Positions 23,612 through 31,240 of a DNA stretch of 64,000 bases are shown here, in pieces. Each line of letters starts with the position of its first letter. Within the stretch, counting starts at the first letter, position 1. The DNA is taken from NCBI GenBank assembly GCA_020638525.1, contig JACKIL010000007.1, positions 1 through 64,000 of the forward strand, written 5' to 3'. The notes below the pieces were generated by a model. That model was not told the DNA's origin. It made no database searches and saw nothing but the letters and a program-made list of their open reading frames with translations. A program made the position numbers and the translations under genes. The DNA is from Caulobacterales bacterium (GTDB lineage: Bacteria > Pseudomonadota > Alphaproteobacteria > Caulobacterales > Parvularculaceae).

Positions 23612-24046
23612 TTATTGAGGCTCGCTGGCGCCGCGCTGGACATTCGGCAGCGCGCCAGTCTCGCCCAGCGATTTATAAAGCGGCGCCATCAGCTTCGCTG
23701 TCACGGCGTCGCCTTGCGTCGCGATTGAGGCGGCATGGTCGCGCGCATCGCGGTCGCAATAAGGGTATTGCTTCTCCGCGCCGTAAAATCCGCTGTTGAA
23801 GGCGCTGACCATCCGGTCGCGAAGCGCCGGCTGCGGGTCTTCAAGCTCGATGAGCTTGCGCATCCGCTCGCGCCAGATTTCACCTTCCGAGCGCGGTTCG
23901 CACATTCTGCGGATGTGGTGAAGCTCGCCGAAAATTCCCGCGAGCGTTTCAAGGTCGCGCGCCCGTTCCGCATAGTCGATCGTCTGCGCGGCGAGCGGGC
24001 TCGCGGCGCTGAGGGCGATGGCGGCGATGACGAGGCGCAACTTCAT
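23612..24046 (-). CDS. TIGR02301 family secreted protein
   Basis: The 144-residue protein starts with a signal peptide (KLRLVIAAIALSAASPLAAQ) and matches TIGR02301, an alphaproteobacterial family of unknown function. The signs are LETLAGIFGELHHIRRMC, WRERMRKLIELEDPQP, and the FNSGFYGAEKQYPYCD block with two conserved Cys. The pair may form a disulfide in the periplasm. It abuts the CCA gene end to end with no intergenic base, so convergent transcripts must overlap. Confidence 0.8.
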   Translation of the reverse strand: MKLRLVIAAIALSAASPLAAQTIDYAERARDLETLAGIFGELHHIRRMCEPRSEGEIWRERMRKLIELEDPQPALRDRMVSAFNSGFYGAEKQYPYCDRDARDHAASIATQGDAVTAKLMAPLYKSLGETGALPNVQRGASEPQ

Positions 24047-24068
24047 GGATAAACCCCTTCGCCGGGCA

Positions 24069-24512
24069 TTATAGCGATTTTGCGGCGGAACGGCGAATTT
24101 CGAGGGCGCGCGTCAGCGCCAGCCGGGTCTTGTCCCAGGAAAGCCTCTCCATCGCCTCGTCGATCGACACGAATTCCGCCGCCGCCGCATCGTCGCCCGC
24201 GACAGGCTCGCCGCCCGCACATTCCGCAATATAGTCGATCAGCACCATGTGGGCCGCGCCGCCAACCTCCTCCGGCAGGGCCTCGAAAACGCCGAGGAAC
24301 TCGACCTGCGTCATCTCAAGGCCCGTCTCCTCGCGCACCTCCCGGCGCACGGCGGCTTCAAGAGACTCGCCGAACTGAAGACGTCCGCCGGGGATCGACC
24401 ACATGCCGAGGAACGGCTCCTTGCCGCGCCTGATGAGCAGCACGTCGTCGCCCCGAAAGATGACGGCGCCGACGCCGACCGTGGGCCGTGCATGGTTTTC
24501 TTCAGCAGTCAT
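24069..24512 (-). CDS. Nudix hydrolase
   Basis: The 147-residue protein has a full Nudix box, GGRLQFGESLEAAVRREVREETGLEM, around residues 42-68 after the IIRRGKEPFLGMWSIP lead-in. It looks like the ADP-ribose/MutT-like group that cleaves nucleoside diphosphate derivatives, but substrate cannot be inferred. It lies 22 bases upstream of the TIGR02301 gene on the same strand and may share its transcript. ATG 24512 is used. Confidence 0.85.
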   Translation of the reverse strand: MTAEENHARPTVGVGAVIFRGDDVLLIRRGKEPFLGMWSIPGGRLQFGESLEAAVRREVREETGLEMTQVEFLGVFEALPEEVGGAAHMVLIDYIAECAGGEPVAGDDAAAAEFVSIDEAMERLSWDKTRLALTRALEIRRSAAKSL

Positions 24513-24550
24513 AAACCCGCATCCGGCTCGGCGCGTTCGTCGCGTAAGGC

Positions 24551-25366
24551 TTACGCCGCCGCTTTCTTTTTGGCGCGCGCAGGCTGTTTCAGGGGCGGCT
24601 GTGGACGGACGAAAAGAAGGCTCGCGCCATCCTTGCTCGTTTCCGCCAGACGATAGCCCTCGACGTTGAACTTCTTGAGGTCGCGCGCATTGTCGATGCG
24701 ATTGTCGATCATCCAGCGCGCCATCAGGCCGCGCGCGCGCTTTGCAAAGAACTGCAATTGGCGAAGCTGCCCGTCTTTTTCTTCCTTGAAGGTTGGCGTG
24801 ACGAGCGGCCCCTTCAACACGGAAAGATCGACCGCGGAGAAATATTCATTCGACGCGAGATTGACGATCGTCGGGTCCTTTTGGTCCTTCGCCGCCTTGT
24901 TGATTTCCTGCGCGATGCGATCGCCCCAAAACTCATAAAGATTGGCGCCGCGCGGATTTTTGAGCTTCGATCCCATTTCGAGCCGATAGGGCTCGATTGC
25001 ATCGAGCGGGCGCAAAAGACCGTAAAGACCGGAGAGAATGCGCAAGTGATTCTGAGCGAAGGCGAAATCGTCCTTGCTCATCGTTTTCGCGTCTAGGCCG
25101 AGATAGACATCGCCATTGAACGCGAGCGCGGCCTGCTTGGCGCCGTTTGACTTTCCATCGGCGCGCAGCGCCTGAAAGCGCTCGTGATTGAGTTCGGCGA
25201 GTTTGTCCGAGATCGACATCAATCGCTTGATTTGCGCTTTGGAGAGCTTCTTTGCGACAGCGGCGAGTTCGCTCGCATCTTTCAGCAAAGCCGGCTTCGT
25301 CGGCGCGGGCGCGCCGGGCGCAGGGTCGAAATTGAGGTTCTTGGCGGGCGAAAGCAGAATCAGCAT
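24551..25366 (-). CDS. yaaA: Peroxide stress protein YaaA
   Basis: The 271-residue protein is a YaaA/DUF328 member. In E. coli it limits unincorporated iron and DNA damage under peroxide stress and binds DNA. Family blocks are MLILLSPAKNLNF at the N-terminus, AFNGDVYLGLDA, LRILSGLYGLLRPLDAI and YRLEMGSKL, and FFAKRARGLMARWMI. A short basic, Pro/Ala-rich tail (KQPARAKKKAAA) extends past the usual end. No OxyR site is recognised upstream. Confidence 0.92.
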   Translation of the reverse strand: MLILLSPAKNLNFDPAPGAPAPTKPALLKDASELAAVAKKLSKAQIKRLMSISDKLAELNHERFQALRADGKSNGAKQAALAFNGDVYLGLDAKTMSKDDFAFAQNHLRILSGLYGLLRPLDAIEPYRLEMGSKLKNPRGANLYEFWGDRIAQEINKAAKDQKDPTIVNLASNEYFSAVDLSVLKGPLVTPTFKEEKDGQLRQLQFFAKRARGLMARWMIDNRIDNARDLKKFNVEGYRLAETSKDGASLLFVRPQPPLKQPARAKKKAAA

Positions 25367-25434
25367 GCTTCCGAGATAGCTCTTCGGGCGAAAAGTTCAA
25401 TTGATTCGGGTCAGCTTCTCCGCGCCGGCGCGGC

Positions 25435-26457
25435 TCATTCCCAAGTTGTAAGGCCGGAGCCGCCGCTTTCCTTGTCGCCGCGCGCGCCGTCGAGCAGGGG
25501 TTGCGAGGTCAGAACGCCGAAATGCTCGAACTGGAAGAGCACTTGCTGATCCGGCAGTTTCTCGCCGGCGGCGCGGCCTTCGCGTACCGCGCGGATCGCG
25601 TCCTTCATTTCGCCAAGCCGCGCCGGATCGGCGGAAATCGTGTTGTGCGCGGGCAAAAGCTGCTTCAGCGCGGGGAGCGCCGCAAGCCGTGCAATCGTCC
25701 GCTCATAGGCGTCGAGGTCGGTCTCGGGCACGTAAAGCCACACGGTGGAATCGTAATAGGTGTCGCCCGTCCACAGAAGGCCGCGCGCAGGCTCGTAAAG
25801 CGCGAGCGCGTCAGGCGTGTGGCCGGGGGCTTCCAGCACTTCGATCACGCGCCCGCCAAGGTCGATTTTGTCGCCATCTTTGACGACGCCGGTTGGCGCC
25901 CAGACGGGCGTATGGAAGCGGGCGCGTTCGGCTTCACCCGGCACGGGATCGCAGAAGCTTTCGGGCGCCGCCTCTCCCGCGAGGTCTTTATGCGAGAGAC
26001 CGTTTTCATTGGCGTGCGTATAGGGCGTGTCGCGCGCGAGAATTCTGTCGAACTCCGCATTGCCGCCGATGTGGTCGAAATGCGTGTGCGAATTGATGAC
26101 CGTCACCGGCAGCGAGGTGAGTTGCTCGACGACAGGCCGGATCGGCGCAAAACCTAGCCCGGTGTCGAACAACAGCGCTTCATTCTCTCCGATGATGAGA
26201 TAGGAAATGACTTCCTGAAACTGTCTCGCTTCGACGAGCGCAAATGTGTCGCCTGCGACCCGATAGACATCAAACCAGTCGCTTTCGACATCGGCGCGTG
26301 GAAAGGCCTCATTCTCCGGACGGGGAATCTCGTCGCACCAGCGCGCCTCCGCTTTCGGCGCTTCCTGAGTGTTTTCCGCCGGCGGCGAGCAGGCGCCGGC
26401 CGCAACAAGTAGTGAAGCCGCGAGTAGTGCTCCAGATAACCGCATTGAATTCCTCAT
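25435..26457 (-). CDS. Metallo-beta-lactamase fold hydrolase, exported
   Basis: The 340-residue MBL-fold protein has an N-terminal signal (LSGALLAASLLVAAGACSPP) in which Cys could be lipidated, though the lipobox (AGAC) is not standard. The zinc site is NSHTHFDHIGG (HxHxDH), with later HTPDALALYEP, LLWTGDTYYDS and LLPAHN supplying further ligands. The substrate class is not clear; quinoprotein-relay-like and lactonase-like members share these features. It is a single gene between yaaA and the FAD oxidoreductase, all on the minus strand. Confidence 0.83.
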   Translation of the reverse strand: MRNSMRLSGALLAASLLVAAGACSPPAENTQEAPKAEARWCDEIPRPENEAFPRADVESDWFDVYRVAGDTFALVEARQFQEVISYLIIGENEALLFDTGLGFAPIRPVVEQLTSLPVTVINSHTHFDHIGGNAEFDRILARDTPYTHANENGLSHKDLAGEAAPESFCDPVPGEAERARFHTPVWAPTGVVKDGDKIDLGGRVIEVLEAPGHTPDALALYEPARGLLWTGDTYYDSTVWLYVPETDLDAYERTIARLAALPALKQLLPAHNTISADPARLGEMKDAIRAVREGRAAGEKLPDQQVLFQFEHFGVLTSQPLLDGARGDKESGGSGLTTWE

Positions 26458-26489
26458 CGGCGGAGAAGCGAATTTCGCCGGGTTTGCGC

Positions 26490-27935
26490 CTAAGCCTTGG
26501 CGGCCTCCGGCCAGAGCATTTTGCCCGGGTTCATGATGCCTTGCGGATCGAGCGCTTTCTTCACCGCACGCATCATGGCGATTTCCGCTGGCTGTTTGCG
26601 GCGCGCAATATCATCGCGGCGCGCGCGCCCGACGCCATGCTCGGCGGAGATCGACCCTTCATAGCGGTCGATCATATCGTAGACGGCATGCTCAAGCGCT
26701 TCCTGACCTTCGAGGAAGCGTTCCTTGGTCATTTCCTTCGGCTGGAGGAGGTCATAGTGGATGTTGCCATCGCCCATATGGCCGAATGCGACGATGCGCA
26801 CGCCCGGGCAGATCTTGCTCACCGCATCATTGGCGTCGGTCAGGAAAGCCGGCACGGAAGCGACCGGCACTGAAACGTCGAACTTGCCTTGCCCGCCTTC
26901 CGGAAGCATCGCCGCCGCCATGTTGTGGCGCAGTCGCCAGAACGCGTGCGCCTGCGCTTCGCTCTCGGCGATGACGGCGTCGTCAAGTTCGCCTTGCTCC
27001 ATCGCTTCACCGAGGAGCGCTTCAACCATTTCGCGAAGCTCGCCTTCGCGGCCTGCTGAAAACTCGATCAGCGCATACCAGGGATGAACCGAGGAGAGCG
27101 GATCGCGCGAGTCCGGAATGTTCTTGAACACGAGCGACAGGATCTCACGCGACATGAGCTCAAAGCTCGTAACATTGCCGCCGCTGTCGGCCTGCGCGCG
27201 TGAAAGGAGGGCGACGGCGGCGTCCGGCGATTTGAGACCGACGAAAACCGTCGTCTTTTCGCGCGGCAGCGGGAAGAGCTTCAGAGCTGCACCGGTGACA
27301 ATGCCGAGCGTTCCTTCGCCGCCAATGAAGAGCTGCTTCAGATCGTAGCCCGTATTGTCCTTGCGCAGACGTTTGAGGCCGTTCCAGATTTCGCCATTAG
27401 GCAGAACGGCTTCTATGCCAAGCACGAGGTCGCGCATGTTGCCGTAACGGAGGACATTGACGCCCCCGGCGTTCGTCGAGATCACGCCGCCGATCTGGCA
27501 TGTGCCTTCCGATCCGATCGACAATGGGAACAGCCTGCCGACGCCATGCGCGGCTTCTTGCGCTGCAGCGAGCGTGACGCCAGCGTCGACCGTCATCGTA
27601 TTGTCGAGCGGCGTGACGCTTCTGATCTTGTTCAGCCGCTTCAGCGTCAGGAGTATTTCCGCTCCGAAAGGCGTTTGCCCGCCGACGAGGCCGGTGTTGC
27701 CTCCTTGCGGCGTAATCGCGACATTGTGATCCGCGCAGATCGAGACGACTTTAGCGACTTCTTCGACTGTCGCCGGCGCTGCGACGAGGGGCGTCGCGCC
27801 CGGCCAGCGGCCGCGCCACTCGAAGAGAAACGGATCGCGATCCGCGCCTTCTATAACGCCTTTTGGCCCGAGAACGTTTCGGATGGCGTCGAGCGCGGCG
27901 GCGGAAGGCGGGGCGAAGGGAAGTATGTTTTTCAT
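26490..27935 (-). CDS. FAD-binding oxidoreductase, D-2-hydroxyacid dehydrogenase type
   Basis: The 481-residue flavoprotein of the GlcD/D-lactate/D-2-hydroxyglutarate dehydrogenase group has the FAD-binding PQGGNTGLVGGQTPFG and GSEGTCQIGGVISTNAGG segments in the PCMH domain. The C-terminal substrate domain has the metal-binding GHMGDGNIHYD, SAEHGVGRAR and the final DPQGIMNPGKML. It oxidises a D-2-hydroxy acid; which one is uncertain. The start is ambiguous: ATG 27935 matches the family N-terminus, while ATGs at 27950 and 27947 add five or four residues; none has a good ribosome-binding site. It diverges from the methyltransferase lipoprotein gene. Confidence 0.88.
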   Translation of the reverse strand: MKNILPFAPPSAAALDAIRNVLGPKGVIEGADRDPFLFEWRGRWPGATPLVAAPATVEEVAKVVSICADHNVAITPQGGNTGLVGGQTPFGAEILLTLKRLNKIRSVTPLDNTMTVDAGVTLAAAQEAAHGVGRLFPLSIGSEGTCQIGGVISTNAGGVNVLRYGNMRDLVLGIEAVLPNGEIWNGLKRLRKDNTGYDLKQLFIGGEGTLGIVTGAALKLFPLPREKTTVFVGLKSPDAAVALLSRAQADSGGNVTSFELMSREILSLVFKNIPDSRDPLSSVHPWYALIEFSAGREGELREMVEALLGEAMEQGELDDAVIAESEAQAHAFWRLRHNMAAAMLPEGGQGKFDVSVPVASVPAFLTDANDAVSKICPGVRIVAFGHMGDGNIHYDLLQPKEMTKERFLEGQEALEHAVYDMIDRYEGSISAEHGVGRARRDDIARRKQPAEIAMMRAVKKALDPQGIMNPGKMLWPEAAKA

Positions 27936-28069
27936 GATGTGCCGCATCATTACGACCGGCCATTCGCCGTCAAGGAAATTCCGGCGCAACATCCCCCTTC
28001 TGTACAAAACAGGATATAGAGGCGCGCCGATGACGGACGGGGACAAAGCCAAAGGCCTGGAGAGGAAAT

Positions 28070-28909
28070 ATGCGACAATTGTCGAAACTGAGAGCGTTCG
28101 CGCTTGTGGGCGCGGCTGCGCTCGCCATCGCGGCTTGCGCGCAAAAGTCGGAAACAGAGGCGGAAGAAGCTGCGCCGGCGCAAACTGAGACGGCGGCGGA
28201 CGAAGCATCGCCTTTGCCGGACTACGCCGCTGTCGCCGCGGCGGCCGTGGGCGATCCGCGCCGGCCGGAAGACGATCGCGCGGATGATGCGCGCCGCAAG
28301 CCTGAGCTCGCCCTTGAGTTCTTTCAGGTCGCGCCCGGCATGACAGTCTTCGAAATCGAAGCGGGCGGCGGATGGTATACGGAGCTTCTGTCTCACGCCG
28401 TCGGGCCGACGGGCGCGGTCATCATGCAGAATCCGGAAGGTTTCCGTGATTTTGTCGGCGACAAGATCGATGCGCGTCTTGCGAGCGATCGCCTCGGTAA
28501 TGTCCGCGAGTCTTATTCGAATTTCGATTTCCTCGATGCGGAAGATGCGAGCGTCGATCTCGTCACCTGGGTGCAGGGGCCGCACGAACTCTACTTCACG
28601 CCCGATAGCGGTTCGCTGGGTGATCCTGAGAAATCCTATTCGGAGATCTATCGTATTCTGAAACCCGGCGGCGCCTTTGTGGTGGTTGACCATTCCGCGG
28701 TCGACGGCGCGCCGGAGACGACGGGCAACGACCTTCACCGGGTGGACAAGGCGATCGTCGAGAAGATGGCGGAAGATGCAGGCTTCACGCTTGAAGCGAC
28801 GAGCGATTTCCTCGCCAATCCGGAAGACGACCGCACGCTCGGCGTCTTCGATCCGACCATTCGGGGCTATACGGATCAATTCGCGTTGCGTTTCCGCAAG
28901 CCGGAATAG
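28070..28909 (+). CDS. Methyltransferase-fold lipoprotein (COG4798-type)
   Basis: The 279-residue protein starts with a lipoprotein signal (LVGAAALAIAACAQK; lipobox IAAC), followed by a Glu/Ala-rich linker of about 35 residues. The rest resembles a class I methyltransferase: VAPGMTVFEIEAGGGWYTELLS for motif I, VDLVTWVQGPHELYF near motif IV, then YRILKPGGAFVVVDHSAVDG. Motif I has E-AGGG, close to the usual E-GxGxG. Sequences of this kind are annotated as predicted methyltransferase COG4798. SAM is not known in the periplasm, so the activity is doubtful or the cofactor differs. A strong terminator follows. Confidence 0.75.
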   Translation: MRQLSKLRAFALVGAAALAIAACAQKSETEAEEAAPAQTETAADEASPLPDYAAVAAAAVGDPRRPEDDRADDARRKPELALEFFQVAPGMTVFEIEAGGGWYTELLSHAVGPTGAVIMQNPEGFRDFVGDKIDARLASDRLGNVRESYSNFDFLDAEDASVDLVTWVQGPHELYFTPDSGSLGDPEKSYSEIYRILKPGGAFVVVDHSAVDGAPETTGNDLHRVDKAIVEKMAEDAGFTLEATSDFLANPEDDRTLGVFDPTIRGYTDQFALRFRKPE

Positions 28910-28931
28910 GCGCAGAGAAAATAAACTCGAT

Positions 28932-28962
28932 AAGGCGGGCCCCGAAAAGGGCCCGCCTTTTT
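28932..28962 (+). terminator. Strong Rho-independent terminator
   Basis: AAGGCGGGCCC (28932-28942) pairs perfectly with GGGCCCGCCTT (28949-28959) over a six-base loop, and TTTTT follows. It ends the methyltransferase lipoprotein transcript. It abuts the stop of the convergent tsaC gene and could also act weakly on that strand. Confidence 0.93.
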
Positions 28963-28963
28963 G

Positions 28964-29932
28964 TTATTTCTGGCGCGGCGCAGCGGCTCGCCGTAGCCGG
29001 TCATTGATGGCCTCGCCGAGGCCTTCATCCGGAATCGGCGCGACAGCGATTGCGTTCAGTTTTTCCTCAGCGCAAAGCGCGTCGAGCGCGCGCAAATGCG
29101 CGAAAAGATTGGCGGCGGCTTCCCGCAGGTCGCCGGATTCGCTGAGATTGAGCGTGTGCGGATGGTTTGCGGGCGCCGCGCCGAAAGCGAGAAACGCTTC
29201 GCGCGGCCCCGGCGACGTTGCTTCCAGCCGAATGGCGGCGTTTGGCGCGTAATGGCTCGCCAGCATTCCGGGCGCTTCGATCGCGGCGGTCTGGTCTGCG
29301 CGTTCGACAGGCCGACCGATGACGCGCTCGATCTCCTCGGCGGTGATCCCGCCGGGACGCAGCAGGATCGCTTTCTCGCCGTCGAGTTTCAGAATTGTCG
29401 ACTCGACGCCGACGGGGCAAGGGCCGCCGTCCAGAACCATGTCCACGGCCTCGCCGAGCGACTCGCGCACATGCTCGGCGCGGGTGGGGCTGACGGCGCC
29501 TGAGCGGTTGGCGCTCGGCGCGGCGAGCGGGCGATCGATCGCTCCCAGCAGCGCCTGCGCGAGCGGGTGGGCCGGCGCACGAACGCCGAGCGTCTCAAGG
29601 CCAGCGCTAGCGAGCAGGGAAATCGGGCAGTCGGGCCGTCGCTTCAGCACCAGCGTGAGCGGGCCCGGCCAGAACTCGTCGGCGAGCGCGCGCGCGCGCG
29701 GCGTCATTTCCACGAAACGGTTCGCCATCTCGGCGCCAGTCACATGGACGATCAGGGGATTGAAGCGCGGGCGGCCCTTCGCTTCATAAATGCTGGCGAT
29801 CGCGCGGTCGTTGGTCGCGTCCGCAGCGAGCCCGTATACTGTCTCCGTCGGGATCGCGACGAGCCCGCCGGCGCGAATGATCGCGGCCGCGTCCTGCACG
29901 TCTTTCCAGTCGATTGTCGTCATGGGACGCAT
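28964..29932 (-). CDS. tsaC: L-threonylcarbamoyladenylate synthase (Sua5 type)
   Basis: The 322-residue enzyme makes threonylcarbamoyl-AMP from threonine, bicarbonate and ATP for the t6A37 modification of ANN-decoding tRNAs. The YrdC domain has GGLVAIPTETVYGLAADA, YEAKGRPRFNPLIVHV, and the loop SANRSGAVSPT. The C-terminal part (from about residue 210, with GMLASHYAP) is the Sua5 domain of the long form. Starts at 29932 and 29923 are both possible; neither has a clear ribosome-binding site. Confidence 0.92.
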   Translation of the reverse strand: MRPMTTIDWKDVQDAAAIIRAGGLVAIPTETVYGLAADATNDRAIASIYEAKGRPRFNPLIVHVTGAEMANRFVEMTPRARALADEFWPGPLTLVLKRRPDCPISLLASAGLETLGVRAPAHPLAQALLGAIDRPLAAPSANRSGAVSPTRAEHVRESLGEAVDMVLDGGPCPVGVESTILKLDGEKAILLRPGGITAEEIERVIGRPVERADQTAAIEAPGMLASHYAPNAAIRLEATSPGPREAFLAFGAAPANHPHTLNLSESGDLREAAANLFAHLRALDALCAEEKLNAIAVAPIPDEGLGEAINDRLRRAAAPRQK

Positions 29933-29999
29933 ATAGCAGGAAATCTGCTCGCGTCTCGCCCTTCATCGATGGATTGGCGCTCACGCCCGCGAGCCTTGC

Positions 30000-30998
30000 C
30001 TATGCGGCGAGAGAAGGCCGCCCGCCCTCTTCCTGCGCGTAGAGATTTTCCAGCCGGGCGACGATCGGATTGCGAATGATCTCCGAGCGTTCGAACTTGA
30101 AGACGGCAGCAAGATCCGTGCCCTGAACGAGGTTCAGGATATGCGGAAGACCCGAAGGCTCGTCGCTGCGCAGATCGACCTGGCTCGGATCGCCCGTAAG
30201 CACCATGCGCGAACCTTGGCCGAGCCGCGTCACCACCATGCGCATTTTGCGCTTCGTCAGGTTTTGCGCATCGTCGACAATAACAAGCGCCTTATTGAAG
30301 GTGCGCCCGCGCAGTTGTCCGAGCGGCGTAATCTCGATCTTGTGGTGCTGCGCGAGCCGATCGAACGTGTCATAGCCGATGAGCGCTTCAAGCGCGTCTT
30401 CGATCGCCTTGAACTGCTCGTCATACTGCGTTTCCTGCCGCGTGGCCGCTGTCACCACCTCGCCTTCGAGGAGCACGTGCGGGCGCGTAATGACGAGATG
30501 GTTGATCCGCTCTTCGGCGAGCATGTTGATGCCCGCAGCGATCGCGAGATGGGTCTTCCCCGTGCCTGTCGGCCCGATTCCGAAAAGCAGCTTTTCGTCT
30601 TTGGCGAGCAGCAGCTTCATGAAGGCGATCTGCGCGAAGGACGCGGGGCGGACCGGGCTGAACATGCCTTCGAAACGGAACGCGAATTCGCGCTTGAGCA
30701 TCGTTTCGGAGATTGTGGCGATCGCATCGTCGATCGTCGTCAGGTCGAGGCTCTGGCTCTGCTGGTTGTAGGCGGCGATGTGTTCCAGAACCGCCGCGGC
30801 GAACATGACGGCGACGCGGTCGCCGGAAAGCTCAGCGCCGTCGGAAACGCGGGCGACAGTGAACCTGAAAGGGCGAACCGTATCCTCAAGCGACTTCAGA
30901 AGCGGGCCCCGCTCGATGAAGAGCCGCTGGGCGACGAATTCCGGCGTGGCGACCGTTTGCGTGAACGGGCCCGCTTGCAGGACGGGATGAAATTCCAT
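30000..30998 (-). CDS. PhoH-like ATPase
   Basis: The 332-residue P-loop ATPase of the PhoH group has Walker A FGIGPTGTGKTHLAIAAG near residues 135-152, LVITRPHVLLEGE, and Walker B ALVIVDDAQNLT. The family consensus at Walker B is DEAQN, so the second acidic residue is Asp in place of Glu. VLTGDPSQVDL (sensor 1) follows. PhoH proteins are linked to RNA metabolism and often lie next to ybeY; here the neighbours are tsaC and a divergent acyl-CoA dehydrogenase, so this may be a paralogue. ATG 30998 is chosen for AAGGG at the right distance over ATG 31013. Confidence 0.87.
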   Translation of the reverse strand: MEFHPVLQAGPFTQTVATPEFVAQRLFIERGPLLKSLEDTVRPFRFTVARVSDGAELSGDRVAVMFAAAVLEHIAAYNQQSQSLDLTTIDDAIATISETMLKREFAFRFEGMFSPVRPASFAQIAFMKLLLAKDEKLLFGIGPTGTGKTHLAIAAGINMLAEERINHLVITRPHVLLEGEVVTAATRQETQYDEQFKAIEDALEALIGYDTFDRLAQHHKIEITPLGQLRGRTFNKALVIVDDAQNLTKRKMRMVVTRLGQGSRMVLTGDPSQVDLRSDEPSGLPHILNLVQGTDLAAVFKFERSEIIRNPIVARLENLYAQEEGGRPSLAA

Positions 30999-31240
30999 GG
31001 GATTACCCTTCATTGGCGGCCGTGGCCGGTTCTCCAGCCAGATTCGTAGGGCGCGCGTGCCTAAGTCCGCGTTAACATTCAGCGTGAAGCCCTGATGAAG
31101 GGGCGACAAACCGTCCTTGGAGAGAGGCGGGCCGCCGCTGCCCCAATTGCTGGCGCCTTGCGCGGCGTCGCGGCATAAAGGCGTCGGCTTGGCCCCTCCG
31201 GCCGCCAGAAATGCCCAGACCCACGAAAGGAAGCTCCGAC

